Positions 20,344-33,411 of a stretch of 64,000 bases of DNA are shown piece by piece (the stretch's first letter is position 1; each line of letters begins with the position of its first letter). The notes below the pieces were generated by a model that saw only the letters and a program-made list of their open reading frames with translations, made no database searches and was not told where the DNA came from. Source of the DNA: Acholoe squamosa (Eukaryota > Annelida > Polychaeta > Phyllodocida > Polynoidae); NCBI GenBank assembly GCA_949317995.1, contig OX439036.1, positions 87,891,920 to 87,955,919 on the forward strand. The letters are read 5' to 3'. The position numbers and the translations under genes are program-made.

Positions 20344-23300
20344 ATAATATGCTCGTGCATGGTGTATCCCAGTATACCTATCCTACAGCACAACAGTCTT
20401 ACCTCACAAAGACACTTCCACCAAGCCTCCTATGGATCTCTGTTGGCCTCAATCGGACAATGGATCCAGCTTCCCATTTGCGCCAACCTTCTCCCAATCT
20501 TTACTAGGCGACCCCCACCCTGGGCCAATGGTTAGCTCAGGCACTCCTGCCCATCGGTATCATCAGAACAATTTGCTCGGTAATAGATTGGAAAATCTCA
20601 AAGAACCAGCCCAATCTACGGTTCTTTGTGAAGTGTATCAATCATCATGTTGGATTTCTTAATCTTTCCATACTTTGCTCCACTGAACTATCATCTCAAA
20701 CGGATACTTGAGTTTTAGTTTTAGTTGTAGGCAGAAAAGATTGGATACCGCTTTACAAGCTAGATCTTAGCATCCTTGCATCTGATTAGTCCACTGCATT
20801 AGACATACAGATACCTTTCTGATAATGTTTAAGATGACCTGTCGCTAGTAGGGATAGATGGAGTATAGTAGTATAGTTGCTGGGAGGCATCGCCCCAAGT
20901 AGTAGGTGGGGTGATGGGCAGAGGGTACAGGAGAAGGCTTTCATTGAGCCGATACTAAGTAGCGTCCTGTCGCCTCTGACTTCATTTGTGAGGGGAATCC
21001 AATCAACAGCAACAGATGACTATCGGCCATGCGAGTCGGTCATCTGTCTGCTCCGAGCAGCTCAGCGGAAGCGCACTGCACAATGAGCAGTGCCCATGTT
21101 GCTCTTTCTGAACCGGCATTGCTCATTCTTAATCCCAGTAAAACTTCCTGGTCAGTATATCAGCCAATTCTATTTCCTTTTATACAGGATATAGGAGTTT
21201 TCCTCAGTGGGTGCCCACTACGAGATCTACATTATTTTCACAGGACTGTCCTGGATCTGTACTATACATACGATTTCTAAAGCAACAAAGCAGTAGGCCC
21301 AACTCTATCCACTGATATCTTCTCTTCTTCATTTTCAATCAGTGCTCAAACCAAAGTAATCCAATATGGTTGCTGAATCAGTGGCTGAGTACAGGATAGT
21401 GCTAATCGACACGAGACCGACTTCTCGTTTTTAAGAGACCGGATCATTGGCCATGAAATCTTTAATGATGGTAATGAGCCTGCCTCTTGCACTTCTTGTG
21501 CCGTTTGTCATACGCGCTCCACCACAGTCGTATTCAGCAGACAGTTTCCTTGAAGCTGTTGTCTTATGTATTCAGAGATCTAAAGGGCTGGTTGGTGGGA
21601 GTGGGTGTTGGTCAAGGGCGGGGTCAAACGGTCAGGGGGCCATCCCTCCCAACCATTTACCGGGACTTGCTAATTCCCCATCCCTCTTGGCATTCCACCT
21701 ACTAAATGTTGCATTCCCTCCCTTACCAGTGACCTAATGGTCTGTTTCCAATGGAGGTGCGGTGACCAAAAGCTGGTTTTGACACTTGTTTACTTGGTTC
21801 ATATCATCGACATTCTGGATAATTAATGCTTCCTTTTTTCCTTCTGCCCGCACCCCCTTCCCTAGTTACCTTGTTTATCATTCGAATCTGAAAAGATGAT
21901 TGGCCTCTCTGAATATATCCCACTCTCCACATTAGAAATCGGAACTGTCTGAGCAAATCTTCCTTTTGAAGACATTGTCAGTGAAACACGCCCCATTCTC
22001 CTAACACTGCCCCGTCTAGTCCAAACACTGTATACACGTCCTCTTGCTCCTTTGCATTCCATTTGTCTTATTTATCCCTTGACCTACCGCTGACCTCTTA
22101 ACTGCTGTCAAGGATCCAGCTTTAATTGACAGCTAATGTTGCAATGAGTTCGTTCTATTCGAAGTTAGCTCCACCCAGCACAAGCCGAATGCCGAGTGCT
22201 CTATCCTAGACTGGGCTGCCTTTATCAGATGAAGACATCAGCATCAGTTGGTGGAGCATCTGAAAGAGAGACCCCTAATTTGGTGTCGTTAAGCCACAGT
22301 TGGCATGTTTCGAGATAGAGAGGAACAAAGGAGAGGATGATGATGGACAAACCTCTGTACACAATGCAGGAAGAAACCAGATCAGAAGGACAGGGAATCG
22401 TGCCAAAGGGAGTGGGACCATCTATGGGACAAGCCCCCCCCCCCCCACATGAACCCGGCATTGGTTGAAGCGGCAATTAAAGGCAGTTTCTGAGAGTAAT
22501 AGGCTCACCGTTCAAAAGATGATAGATGGTAGCATGGAAGGTAGATGTGCATGAAATGGCCTCTTACAGGAGAGCTTCAAACCATACAGCTGGTGGTGAC
22601 AGGGGGCAAGATGGGATCCAAGGGTCCATAGAGTACGGTAAGTAGGAATGGTAAAGCAAAGGGTTAATGGGGCCATCAGGACAATATGGTAGATTCTAGT
22701 ATATAGCCAGGGGCACCTAGAAACGCATGGACTGCACTGACAGACGAAGAATGTTAATTTATTGTTTTATAGGTAAAGTCAGAGTATTAGCACTTAGGGT
22801 GAACCTGCATTATAGATACCATATTGCAGTGAGGTCTGTTTGAGCGAGGGTTGATTGTTACTGGAAATGTGAGGATATATAGTCGTAGGCTAATACCTAT
22901 GATTGCCCACTACAACACGCAGATATTCAAATCGGAGTGGCTGTTTGCAGTAGTAGTACCTCAAGAAATGACCTCCAGCAGTAGGACGGAGTGTGGCAGA
23001 CGGGTAGTGTATGGTTTCTACTGATGGAGGACAGGTGACATGGGGTAGTGGGAGGAGTAGGACATCAAGAAGGCGTTCGTTGGAGGCGAGGCCATTGTAA
23101 TGCACAAGGAGGCAACGGGTTAGTAGCAAGAGGCAGAAAAGTAGATGCTTGGAGGAGAGCGTCTGAGAGCTAGTGGCGCTGGTCGGCCAGGGGAAACGAT
23201 GAAGGAGGGTCTGGCTGTTGTGGCGTCTAAGAGGAGGGGTATTACTGCGCCGTGGGAGAGCAGCAATAGACTTGTAATATAGTTGACGTGGCCGTTGGTG

Positions 23301-25202
23301 CCTATGGGTCTCTACACCATGCAGCTACACAACAAGTGCACCATTTATGGTACACTTCAGCAGGTCAGCGCATTCACCCACCCTAAATAGCCTCTATTTG
23401 AAGTCCCAACTCAAGCAATCACTCCCCTAGCCGTAACCCCTACACTCAGGTTCAAAGCCACTAGTCACCATGGATTCCGCCCCAAATAGCAGTTACCTTC
23501 CCTTCACATAGGGCCCACAGAAACCAAAGAAGCTGATAGGTCGAGATCTACAAAGGCATACCCAGAAATACATGAATTGTTAGCTTCATGGTCCGATGGT
23601 AAAAAACCAAGAACTGAAATGCGTCGTGGGGTTGAAAGTATTTGAAAATAAGGAACTATTTTAAAATCTTTGAAACAGATAAATAAACACCAAATAACGA
23701 AACGAATGAATAAATAAAAACACGAAAATCCTCTATCACCTACCATTGGCCGCCTAGTCATATTTGGATTTTCATAGTGGCTTGGTGAAATTGTGCTGAA
23801 GCGGAACAACGTTTCTGATTAACGTCTCTATCTCCAGTATTATTTTGTCTCATCACTGAATTCGTTCTCAAGTCACTCACATTAAGGGCACTTAAACCAT
23901 TTACCTTGTCAAACACACTTTCCACCTTCTACCCCTATTAGTGTCATGATAAGCAATGTGATAGGTGAATATATTGTATTGTCAGCATTATCTTTATGCC
24001 GCATTGTCACATCTGAATATCGCGATTTCCATGGTTAAATTAAACCCAGAACTGAATGTCAGATGTGGGCATTGTCTCCCCACGTCTCTGTCAGGTATCA
24101 TATTTTCTGCTAATAAAAGACAAGTCGTCTTTTCATCCGGACATTGGTGAAAGTTCAGCTCAAACTGCTTCACAGGTGGGATGGCGGGTACTTTAGGGGT
24201 CATGATTCGTCTGGGAGGAGATTGCTTCTCCTGCCTTGTCTCTGTATCTAGCAGTGGGCGGAGGTCGGAGGACACTGCTAGACGTGGGGTCCTAATTGCG
24301 CCCGGCGGGGGCGACGCAGCGTGACGCGGCTCAACGACGCACTATTAAAGTGTCCGATGCACGCCTGCCGCCGCTTATGACATGCTCGGTGGGGATGATA
24401 AGCTCTGCTGTTTGCGACACATCTCATTCAGTTCCCAAGGCTGGAGGCCAAGTGGTCCTGACAGATCGCACAGCGCATCTTCAGCTGAGCCCACACTGCC
24501 AAGGGCAGTGCCCAGCGGGAGACATCTTTGTTAGTACATGTAGAGCCCTATACTGTCAGATCAACTGAGCCTGCACGCAACACGCTAAGCCTTATTACCG
24601 TGCATAGCATGTACTTACTGCCTGCCCCATAGCCACCCAACAATACACTCTGGTCAATCCGCCACTACCTAACCCCCCCCCCCCCCACTGATAACATCGA
24701 CCCTGGGGCATGGTGAGCATGTGGGGAGGGATGGACTTTCTCAGTCAGTGTCTTTTTGTTTCTCCCTGCAGTGTGTAGGCAAAAAGGTATTCAGTCGATC
24801 CACTTGCTCAATATACCTGAAACCATTTATGTAGGCTATTGGTTCATGTTCACACTCCACAAATTCAGTGATGTTGGGTCACTCACCAGCATGGTGCTAT
24901 GTCATCATGTTAAACTGTAGGGACAGCACTGGCAAGTTTCTCACCAGTCCAGAGCTACATTTATGCATCTGAATGAGAAAATTTCTTTCAATAAATTATT
25001 ATGCGGCCATGATGATCAAATGCCCATCCATTACATGATTATTTCAACCTTTCCTTATATTTCCCACAGAGCAGACCTCTGAAGGAAAAGCCAAAGCGAG
25101 AATATCATAACAACGTCACTGATATCTTATCTCAATATCAATTTTGTTTGCGTTAACCCTCTCCTCTTATTCTCAATTCCGATGAGATTGGTGTGCTAAA
25201 TC
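20344..25202. other. Unassigned intergenic DNA
   Basis: No supported gene. Poly-C runs at 22434-22446 and 24669-24686. A CpG-dense block at 24295-24375 (GCGTGACGCGGC and nearby CG pairs) stands out from the surroundings and could be a short regulatory island. Everything else is without recognised features. Confidence 0.5.
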
Positions 25203-25433
25203 GCACAGAAAACATGTCGCCGCCTAAAACTCGTCAATACAGACAAGGTCAAATGAATACCTAAACTCGTCATTCTGACAATACAAAGTCGTCATGCTGA
25301 CGACTTAGGTGGTCAGTATGACAACCTAACGTCGCCATTTTGACGACCTAAAACTGTAGATTTAGGTATTGTCCATCTGAGGACTTAAAGTCATCTGCAT
25401 TGACGAGTTTTGGGCTTCTCATGTTTTCAGTGC
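25203..25433. mobile_element. 231-bp MITE with TGAC-rich interior
   Basis: Ends GCACAGAAAACATG (25203-25216) and CATGTTTTCAGTGC (25420-25433), with inverted-repeat matching continuing inward over AAACTCGTCAAT. Interior units such as GTCGTCATGCTGACGAC are themselves palindromic. No clear target duplication. Confidence 0.75.
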
Positions 25434-27429
25434 GGGCCCCTCACACCCAGACTACCAGGGAGCTCGGACACCATGCAGTTGACTCTGCATCAATTACAAA
25501 CGCATTAAGGGATAAAAGTACAAAGTTGTCAGTAATTTGAGAGGATGGGATGAATAGCTTGATGAGGCGCCATCACCTGTTGCCTGCGTCTGTAACCTCA
25601 ACCCACCTGCAAAATTACAGCAGTGACTCAGCTGACGACCTGATCTACGAGCCCCCCTTTACTGACCGGGATCCCCAGCTTTAATACACCTGGATCAGGC
25701 CACATCGTTAAAGGTGCACCTCAATAGACTGTGGAGAATAACACACCCTGCAGTATTAAGCCCCTGACCAGATAGCTTAATCCAGTGTCGGGTTCTCCCA
25801 GTAAAATCTGATCTATGCCGGCCCATTTGGAACATTTAATCTGATCCAGAAGGATGAGTCGCCTCACAAGGAGCCAGGTGATTAATTTACTGTGGGTAGT
25901 GTCCGGACAGACTGATGGGATGGTGTTTTGATGTTGGTCAGTGGATGCCAAGAAAGGAAAGATGAGAGAGGTACATCGGGAGGGGTAAGGGGATGAAATA
26001 TGGGACTCGGTGTCGGGTGAGTTTGGATGTGAATGTAGTGGTTGGAGTGGTGGGAGACGACTATGAATGTACATTTTGGTATGGTATGGGTTACCGGAGG
26101 TGTAAGAAATGTATACATTCAATATTGGCAGTTTTGGTTTCCTATGTTGTCACGTTACTCTTTAACTTCCCTAAATAATGCGTGATATGATTGGACAGAA
26201 AATAAGAATAACTATCTTTATATACTAAAACTTCTAATACGTTGTATATGGTGTACATAGTGAACACAGGTTCCAGGTAACATGAGCTGTTTACTCTGGA
26301 CCCTGGTCTGGCGGTATGAATTTGAGAAAAGTCCTAAAATCATTAAAATGCCACTTAATGTTATTAGCTGTGATTGCATTGGACATACCGTGTTTCAGAT
26401 TGCTCTGATTTCAAGACAGGAGTTACTGAAAAGTGATATGGTTGGTTCGGGTTGGTTCATGATCACATCACTTTTATGAATGAAGTTTGTTCGATATTGA
26501 ACTTCAGTAAAATGCAATTTTCATATCACTCTCTCTTGTGCTGTTTCAGAGATATTAACACCCCATATTTTCCCACCTGGAGTTTACAAGTCCCAAGATA
26601 CCGTCGTCTTCCGCTTTGTCCAGGGAGTATCACCCCTGAATATTAGTCTAGCTTTCCCTGCCTCTAATTTGAAAAGTAAATGAGAGCATCAGCTCTAAGA
26701 CAAGTCTTAATATTGGTCTCTTGATGACATCATGATAAGTGGTCACCACATCAAAGCATATTGAAAACTATACGGTTAGTAAACTCAGGAAGCAAAGTCA
26801 CGAAAGTTAATAACTGCATCCATGATGATGACTAATAAAGAGGGGTTTTGGTAAGTATCTAGAAGCAGGTCGGTCTCATACAGCTCATTTGGCGTCACTG
26901 GTTACCAGGCTTATAGTGCAGCTCCCAGGGAACCAGCAGTTTTACACAAAGTGCCACTAACAAAGTGGGATGGCCCTCGGGCATGGTACACCAGTCAGCC
27001 ACCAGGTGGCTGCTCCTGCAGGCTAATACACTGCAGGCCTACCCAGGAGCTCACCTTCGTAGTGTCAAAATAAAGTCTCTGTCCCAAACGCCCTTTGTCC
27101 CTATTTCATCGCAGTGTTTGCTTTGCTTACTTTAGTGGGCGTTCAACCACAGTGTTTTGTTATCCTTATTTGTATATGTAGGTTGGTGACTGATGTGATG
27201 CATGATCGTGGTATAATCGCATGTTCTATTGTTGTTACAACAAGGAAATGATATTTATTATATGGATATTATTCATGGGGTCATATTATCTTTGAAACTA
27301 CTTGCAGGCACAAAAGGACACAGTGTCAAATGGACAATTGGAGAACAATCTATGAATAGGAGCAGCTGCATCTAATGGTAAACGCAGGGTGTATCATCTG
27401 AAGAAGAACATGGCCCTATAAAACTGAAA
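25434..27429. other. Unassigned intergenic DNA
   Basis: No supported gene. 26925-26965 shares GAACCAGCAG and flanking words with 9812-9840, suggesting a dispersed repeat. 27000-27060 contains CCACCAGGTGGCTGCTCCTG. Nothing else recognised. Confidence 0.45.
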
Positions 27430-27950
27430 GAAGTGAACCCACCAGAGCAAGGACATGTAAGTCGAAGTGGAAGTGAACCTACTATAGGAAGGATACGTAA
27501 GTAGTATATGGAAGTGAACCCACTAAAATAGAGCAAGGACATGACTGTAAGTAATATATGGAAGTGAACCTACTAAAATAGAGCAAGGACATGACTGTAA
27601 GTAATATATGGAAGTGAACCTACTAAAATAGAGCAAGGACATGACTGTAAGTAATATATGGACGTGAACCTACTAGAACACTGACATGTAAGAAGTATAT
27701 GGAAGTGAACTCCCTAAGGCAAGGACATGACTGTAAGTAATATATGGAAGTGAACCTACTAGAACACTGACATGTAAGAAGTATATGGAAGTGAACTCCC
27801 TAAAGCAAGGACATTTAAGCACTGGTAGTATAATAATGGAAGTGAGCCGACTAGAACAATGTCATGTAAGTAGTATATGGAAGTGAACCCACTAGAGCAC
27901 TGACATGAAAGTAGTATGCAGAAGTGAACTTACATAGCAGGCAGCTACAT
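27430..27950. repeat. Minisatellite, 41-52 bp units (GGAAGTGAACC)
   Basis: About eleven tandem units built on TATATGGAAGTGAACC, ACTA and AAGGACATGACTGTAAGTA. Three units at 27510-27660 are near-identical with a 50-bp period; later units shorten to about 41-44 bp by losing the AAAATAGAG part. No spacers, so it is not a CRISPR array. Units vary more toward both edges. Confidence 0.9.
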
Positions 27951-29173
27951 AATAGCAGAGTGCAGATAAGATAAAGACTTCTCTTCCTACATCAATTATA
28001 ACAGTATCAACAGACCCCCTAAGTGATAAGCTAAGTTCGGTGCTGCAGTTCGTTCCCCCTTGGAGGAGTCTACAAGGGAAGAGGAAATAAGTTTCAATGT
28101 ATATTCCTAGGTACCCGTCTGCTTGTAGAGTGCATCAAGCTGGACCTTATATACCCTGGCCCCCTGCACCACACAGGGGAGCAACCTCAGTGAGTAGCTC
28201 AGTATCCTGCCCTACATACGGCCTTATGTGGCCCCCTAACATGTAAATCAAACAGGTCAGGCTTTTATCGCCCCGCCCTGCCATGATTAACAGCCGCTAG
28301 GGGCACCACTGGTCATAAACTGGCCACACCACTCTGTACTTGCCAACTACTGCGGCCCTAGTCCAGGCAAGTGTATATTTCATTGTTTTCAGTGCTGCTG
28401 GAGGTGCTGTTATTTAGAGGGATCTCTGTATCCATGAGCATACCTGATATCCCTCATACCTGTATGGACAGGATACAGTATCATAACCGTTTTAAAAGCG
28501 CACTAAGGGTTGGAAACGGTCTAAAAGCTGCGGCTTATAGACGGGGCTTAGTAGAGCAGAGTGTGTATGTATGTTTATGAACATTGTCACAGTTATCTAG
28601 TTATACATTAGGGAGGATCAGAGACAGATCAATTCATCCCATAAGATGAGTGTTCCTATCCCTCTACCAGTAGAAAGAAGGCCTTAAGACATTGGGGCCG
28701 TTGTGTAGTGGAAATTCAAAGCATATTTTACTAAGAGCGCATACATCGTAACTACATGTATTTAATGCCCCAGGGGTAGAGATATGCCAATAGGCCCTAT
28801 GTACATGTATTCCCTTATTTCGATTGAGAAGGTATCCCAGCAGGACAGAAGTATGAACACATCTGTTGCCTTCTCGGGACAGGATTGCAGTATAGCTATA
28901 GCAATAAAGATATGAACCTTATATTTGTCATATGAATAGGCATGGGAGAGAGGTCGGAGGTGTCTGTCTAGCCGTCACCGGACACTGAACACCCATATAC
29001 TGACATGATATTTTATCTGATTGGGGCCGAATGTGTAGCTAAGGTCATTCGTCAGCCCTGCAGTCCCCCAGGGGCCGTCTCCGAGGGTGGTTGAAGTTTG
29101 TGGGCGGATCATTGTAGATGTTTCTCATCCCCCACAGCAGGTGTTAGATGGATGCATGTCCTGGACGATCGGC
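27951..29173. other. Unassigned intergenic DNA
   Basis: No gene recognised and no repeat with defined ends. Confidence 0.5.
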
Positions 29174-29182
29174 TGTCTACAT

Positions 29183-29364
29183 AGTGAGTGAGTAATAGAT
29201 GTTTAACGCCATTTTCGACAGCTAAGGTCATATTCATGGTGAGAACTACATTACACAATTTCAGAGAGGAACGTGTCAGTGCCCGCGCATATGTGCATCA
29301 CACACATCCCAAGGGGATAGGAAAGAGGAGATATAAACCCATTTAAGTGGGCCAGGGAAGCCCG
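29183..29364 (-). mobile_element. Short retroposon copy (b), (ACTC)n tail
   Basis: 182-bp element on the minus strand with 9-bp target duplications TGTCTACAT at 29174-29182 and 29365-29373. Reading minus, it starts CGGGCTTCCCTGGCCCACTT, shares the GGATGTGTGTG and GCGCGGGCACTGACAC body with copies at 10688 and 53947, and ends ATTACTCACTCACT. Same 3' part as copy (a). Confidence 0.85.
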
Positions 29365-29480
29365 TGTCTACATTGTAGAACAATGTGTATCAAACACTGA
29401 TATAGTACAGACTATATGTATACAGCTATCTTGCATGATACCCCTCCACCAGGACTGTAAATTTTGTTTTTTGATATTTA

Positions 29481-29707
29481 CTGTGCAACCCCCGTATAAG
29501 CTGCACCCACGTATAAGCCGCACCGACAATGGAAGAGGCTCTAAGCAGCACCTAAAATATAGGGCCTAGCACCGTACTGTTTAGTACTCTCCTTCTATAA
29601 TGTGAAATCCCTGCTTGAGCCTTACTCTAAGATCAGCGAGATCCTATAAGCTGCAAAATGCCTCTGAAATGCTTTATCATCTGAGACATATACACGGGAT
29701 TTTACGG
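29481..29707. mobile_element. 227-bp TA-flanked MITE (TATAAGCCGCACC family)
   Basis: Imperfect inverted ends CTGTGCAACCCCCGTATAAG and, at the right, the inverse of CCGTAAAATCCCGTGTATA; TA flanks at 29479-29480 and 29708-29709. Subterminal repeats GTATAAGCTGCACC and GTATAAGCCGCACC. Related to the larger element at 30168-31780. Confidence 0.65.
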
Positions 29708-30385
29708 TAATTGGCATAAATGTTGGGATCGACAAGCAAGGTAATCCCTCCCATCTCAAATACAGATGCGGATATCTCGGATTCTCCAATGCCCATTTCG
29801 GTTTCAATCCAGTAGGCATACTATGCAGATTTCTATCGGTCAGTGACATCGTAATTTAGACCGGTTTCTTAATAAAGTTGGAGATGGTTGGTATGTCATC
29901 TCGGGGATGCTTAACAGGGGATGCTTAACTTTATGTGATATGTCCGTTTTGCTGGTGGTGCATAAGAGTACGAGTCAGAGATGCTGTTATGGGTTGTACA
30001 AACCCTATCTGTGTAAACAACCGCTATCTGCATTATTATTATAGATGTGTAGAAATAAACACTATACATATATAGTACCTCTCCACCTGAGCTTATAACA
30101 GTCTTTTGATACACATAATTTGATACAGATATCATTATTCTTACACAGATTGCGGTTACTAATACTACCGTAATAACCAGCATATAAGACGCACCCCATG
30201 TGTAAGGCACACCCAGACGTTATAAAAATCAGAGAGAAAACAGAAATTGACATAACTTCTGTTCTAATCAATGGATTTCCGAAGCTTAAGACCTATGACC
30301 ATCTCGGTGCCCCCTCAATTCCCCTAGAGTGGTAAAGGAGGTGGGGGTGGTGGTAAATATTGGAGACATTTATAGAAAAACCTCC

Positions 30386-31698
30386 CCGGACCAGAAGGCA
30401 GTATCTACTTCTCCTATCAGTGGCTACTGAGAATATGCTGATCAACAACTGCATATTGCAGTAGGTACTGCTGAAATACTGACTCCACACTGCATTTTCA
30501 GTCTAGACTCAGTAGTGTACTGACTATCAACTGAATATGCACTTCATTTCAGGCTAGAATCAGTAGTCTACTGACTCTCAACTAAATGTTAATAGATTCC
30601 AGAAATTATACACTCTGTGCAGCAGCATAGATGCTGTAGTCTACTGACCATCTACTGGTATGACTCTGTCCATTCACGGATTATTTACCTGATGCTTCTA
30701 AGACAGTCCATAGTGTGGATGTCAGTATGGTTGTGAACAGCAATCAAAAGATTCAGTAATGTAATAATGAAACTATCCAGTGTTTGTGGAGACAAGCATA
30801 CTTCACCCCTTTGCATATGAATATCTTATTCAGTGCCAGTAATGGATACACATGGATGTTGGGGTGTATGAAAGTGAGGAATTACTCACTGACTTTATAT
30901 AGGGTACAAATATACTGAATCATCAAGTATTCTTTTGGTCCCCATCATGACATTTTTTTTTCACATAGTATCCATGTATCATTGATAATTACAAAGTGCT
31001 TGTCTCATCACCTTAACATCAGTAAACCGAAATGCATTATACTATAGCAGCACTCTATAGATATGTCTACTCTTACCCTTTTGCTATGGTAAGAGTTACC
31101 CAGTTCTACTGAATCAATACTGCCCTAGCCCCCTCCTACATGATTTGCATGCACTACTAGGAAGTAGTAACCGCGCCACATAGCTGATGGGGCGATGGCT
31201 CAGGGGGCTAATATGTTGGTAGAGTAATCAGAAGATCCCAAGTTCAAATCCAGCAAGGACCACCTAGAGAGGCATTGGTAGTGCCAGTACTAGAACAGCG
31301 GCGGCTTCTTTTATGCTTCTACCTGCCCCCAGCAGTAGTTTTCAGTATGATCTACTGCTCAACTACTGCTATAGCAGCAGCCATGCAGTAGTGCTGATTG
31401 AACACTGCCCCAACCCCATATATGGTCATGCAGCATTAAATAAGTAGATACTGTTCAAATGCTGCCATCTAATTTACATAATTGGGACAACTGATTCAAT
31501 ACTGCTTGCATGCTGCTAATACTACTGTTCTACTACTGTACCATTGCTGCAAGATTTGTGGTGCTGAGCAGTAGAATGACAGTAGATGCTGATACAATAC
31601 TGTTTCTGATGCTGCTTTCACACTGAATCACTACCGTCACGCCACACTGTTTCCCAGCTGCTTTAGTGCTGCATTTCTACTGCATTTTCGTCCGGGTC
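30386..31698. mobile_element. Inner 1.3-kb element with CCCGGAC ends, CAGTAG-rich
   Basis: Left end reads CCGGACCAGAAGGCAGTA and right end TACTGCATTTTCGTCCGG, inverse of each other with few mismatches. The interior is packed with degenerate CAGTAG, CTACTG and ATACTGC words in both orientations, so it can fold extensively. It contains a tRNA-like segment at 31189-31264. Coding capacity is absent. Confidence 0.65.
31189..31264 (+). repeat. tRNA-derived sequence (SINE head or tRNA pseudogene)
   Basis: GGGGCGATGGCTCAGGGGGC carries an A-box-like TGGCTCAGGGGG, and AGTTCAAATCC is B-box-like about 33 nt later. Acceptor and anticodon arms do not pair well, so it is not a functional tRNA gene. It lies within the inner CAGTAG-rich element. 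Confidence 0.6.
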
Positions 31699-31939
31699 CC
31701 CTCCTATTTGCTAGTCCTATAAGGCGCACTAGGGGCCTATCCTCGCATATAAGACGCTTCTTATACAAGGGATATTACGGTACAGAATGTGATAGTGTCT
31801 CTTTACATGGAGGTTGCACAGAGTTACCCTGATATTGACAATATGATATGGTAGTTCTGTATGAGATATGGAAGCTGTGCTTTCAGAAGCTTAGCAATAA
31901 ACTCATGGTTGATGTGAAAATTGATACAGTATGCAGTAG

Positions 31940-31940
<1 letters not shown>

Positions 31941-31996
<56 letters not shown>
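31941..31996. repeat. (AT)n microsatellite
   Basis: Uninterrupted AT dinucleotide repeat of about 56 bases. Confidence 0.95.
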
Positions 31997-31999
<3 letters not shown>

Positions 32000-33090
32000 A
32001 CATGGGGTTTGGATAGCAGGCCCTTACTCTGTTACTGCGTAGAACTGGAGGTTCGTAAGATACGACATGTTATGCACTTCCCTTTATGTACTGCAACATG
32101 GTATAGCATCATTGCTGACATTCGAAATCTGTGTGTGAGAATGTGGTGCAAAGCTAGCTACCCGGGTTACATACCTTTTTTATTCCTTTCGATATAAAAA
32201 TGCATATGTAGGGGACAGGGATGTAGCAATGGTAGGGTGCAGGGGTACCACTCCCCCCCTCACCATCTCAATCGTGCCCCCCTCCCCGAAAAAAAGAGAA
32301 GTAGCTTCCTACATCCTAGATGTGCCCACTGTCCTATTATCATAGAGTGCTCACCCATTAGGCAGGGGTATCGATTGGAGGACCAGTATAGACTATTATA
32401 CCATGGTTATGGATCATTTGCATATTTTTACGTTCAAGTTTAAGGATAAAACTCGTGCAATTAACCACGGCTAGAATGAACAGTAGTTGACACTAAACCA
32501 AAACACAACTTTGACAGCGAGTTGACGACAGAATATATGAGCCATTTTTAGCTTTTACCTAACAAATCTGAAGAGGAGACTTGATGGGAAGAAGCTATGG
32601 AGATTAATTTAACCAGCACTTTGGTAGAATCCATGATATCAAGGCTATATATGTTGAAAAATGACTTGTAAACCTTCGAAGTGAGCGACCAGCTGCTCGT
32701 CTCCGCCATATTGTCAACATCCCCTGTGCGACATTTCTGCCGTCTTGTGTATAGAGAAAGTACAACCCTTTTTCTTGGAACGTTGACATGTAGTGCATCG
32801 GATTATGGCAATTTTGAGGAAATATAGGCTTCAAATCATGTATGCTGTGCCAGCACGACTTAAAAGGATATCTCTATATTCACCAGATGAAACCAGGAAC
32901 CTATCTTTGGTCTATAAGATGTGTAAATAGATTGTTTTTCTCAGTGGACCGCACAGCTTATTGACAAACAAGAATCCAATATGGTGGAATGGCTTCCTCC
33001 TCATCGCTGTCGACTCAACTCAAATTTCTTCTTTATTTAAGGTAAATAATTAAAATTGAGGGTTGGCACCAAGATATAAAGAGCCCATAT
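31997..33090. other. Unassigned; possible degraded MITE at 32216-32318
   Basis: No supported gene. CAGGGATGTAGCAA at 32216 and TTCCTACATCCTA near 32306 are nearly inverse and resemble CAGGGGCGTAGGAAA-type MITE ends, but no target duplication is visible. The rest is unassigned. Confidence 0.4.
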
Positions 33091-33204
33091 AAGCGTTATT
33101 GATGCACGAGATGGTTTCAGTCACTAGATACAATGAATCTGGGCATATAACGCCCTCATTTATTGTATCTGTGACTAAAACCAACTAGTGCATCAATAAC
33201 CCTT
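33091..33204. repeat. Foldback MITE, two 54-nt arms
   Basis: Arm 1 (33091-33144) and arm 2 (33151-33204) are inverse copies with a few mismatches and a 6-nt spacer ATATAA. Shared words include GTTATTGATGCAC, AGTCAC and GATACAAT with their inverses. Transcripts through it would form a long hairpin. Confidence 0.85.
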
Positions 33205-33411
33205 ATTTAACCTCTAATTATACCACGGTTACAACATTTCAGAACGATTTTGGGTGCCCAAACTGGATAATCTGAATGCTTTTATCACAGGATAGAGGTA
33301 CTGAGAGTTGACACTTGAATTTGACTGTTCTTTTTCTATACTATTCTTATAGTCTATGTGACAGCAACACAGGTTTTGCTTTGACAGTGGTTCATACAGG
33401 AAAAGCTCAGC

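Larger units (their letters stand above)
30168..31780. mobile_element. 1.6-kb TA-flanked element, non-autonomous, with nested insert
   Basis: Ends CCGTAATAACC (30168-30178) and GGATATTACGG (31770-31780), flanked by TA (30166-30167 and 31781-31782). Subterminal CATATAAGACGC occurs near both ends (30181 and 31745). Most of the interior is a second inverted-repeat element (about 30386-31698). The TA duplication suggests Tc1/mariner or pogo-type mobilisation. No transposase ORF. Confidence 0.7.
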
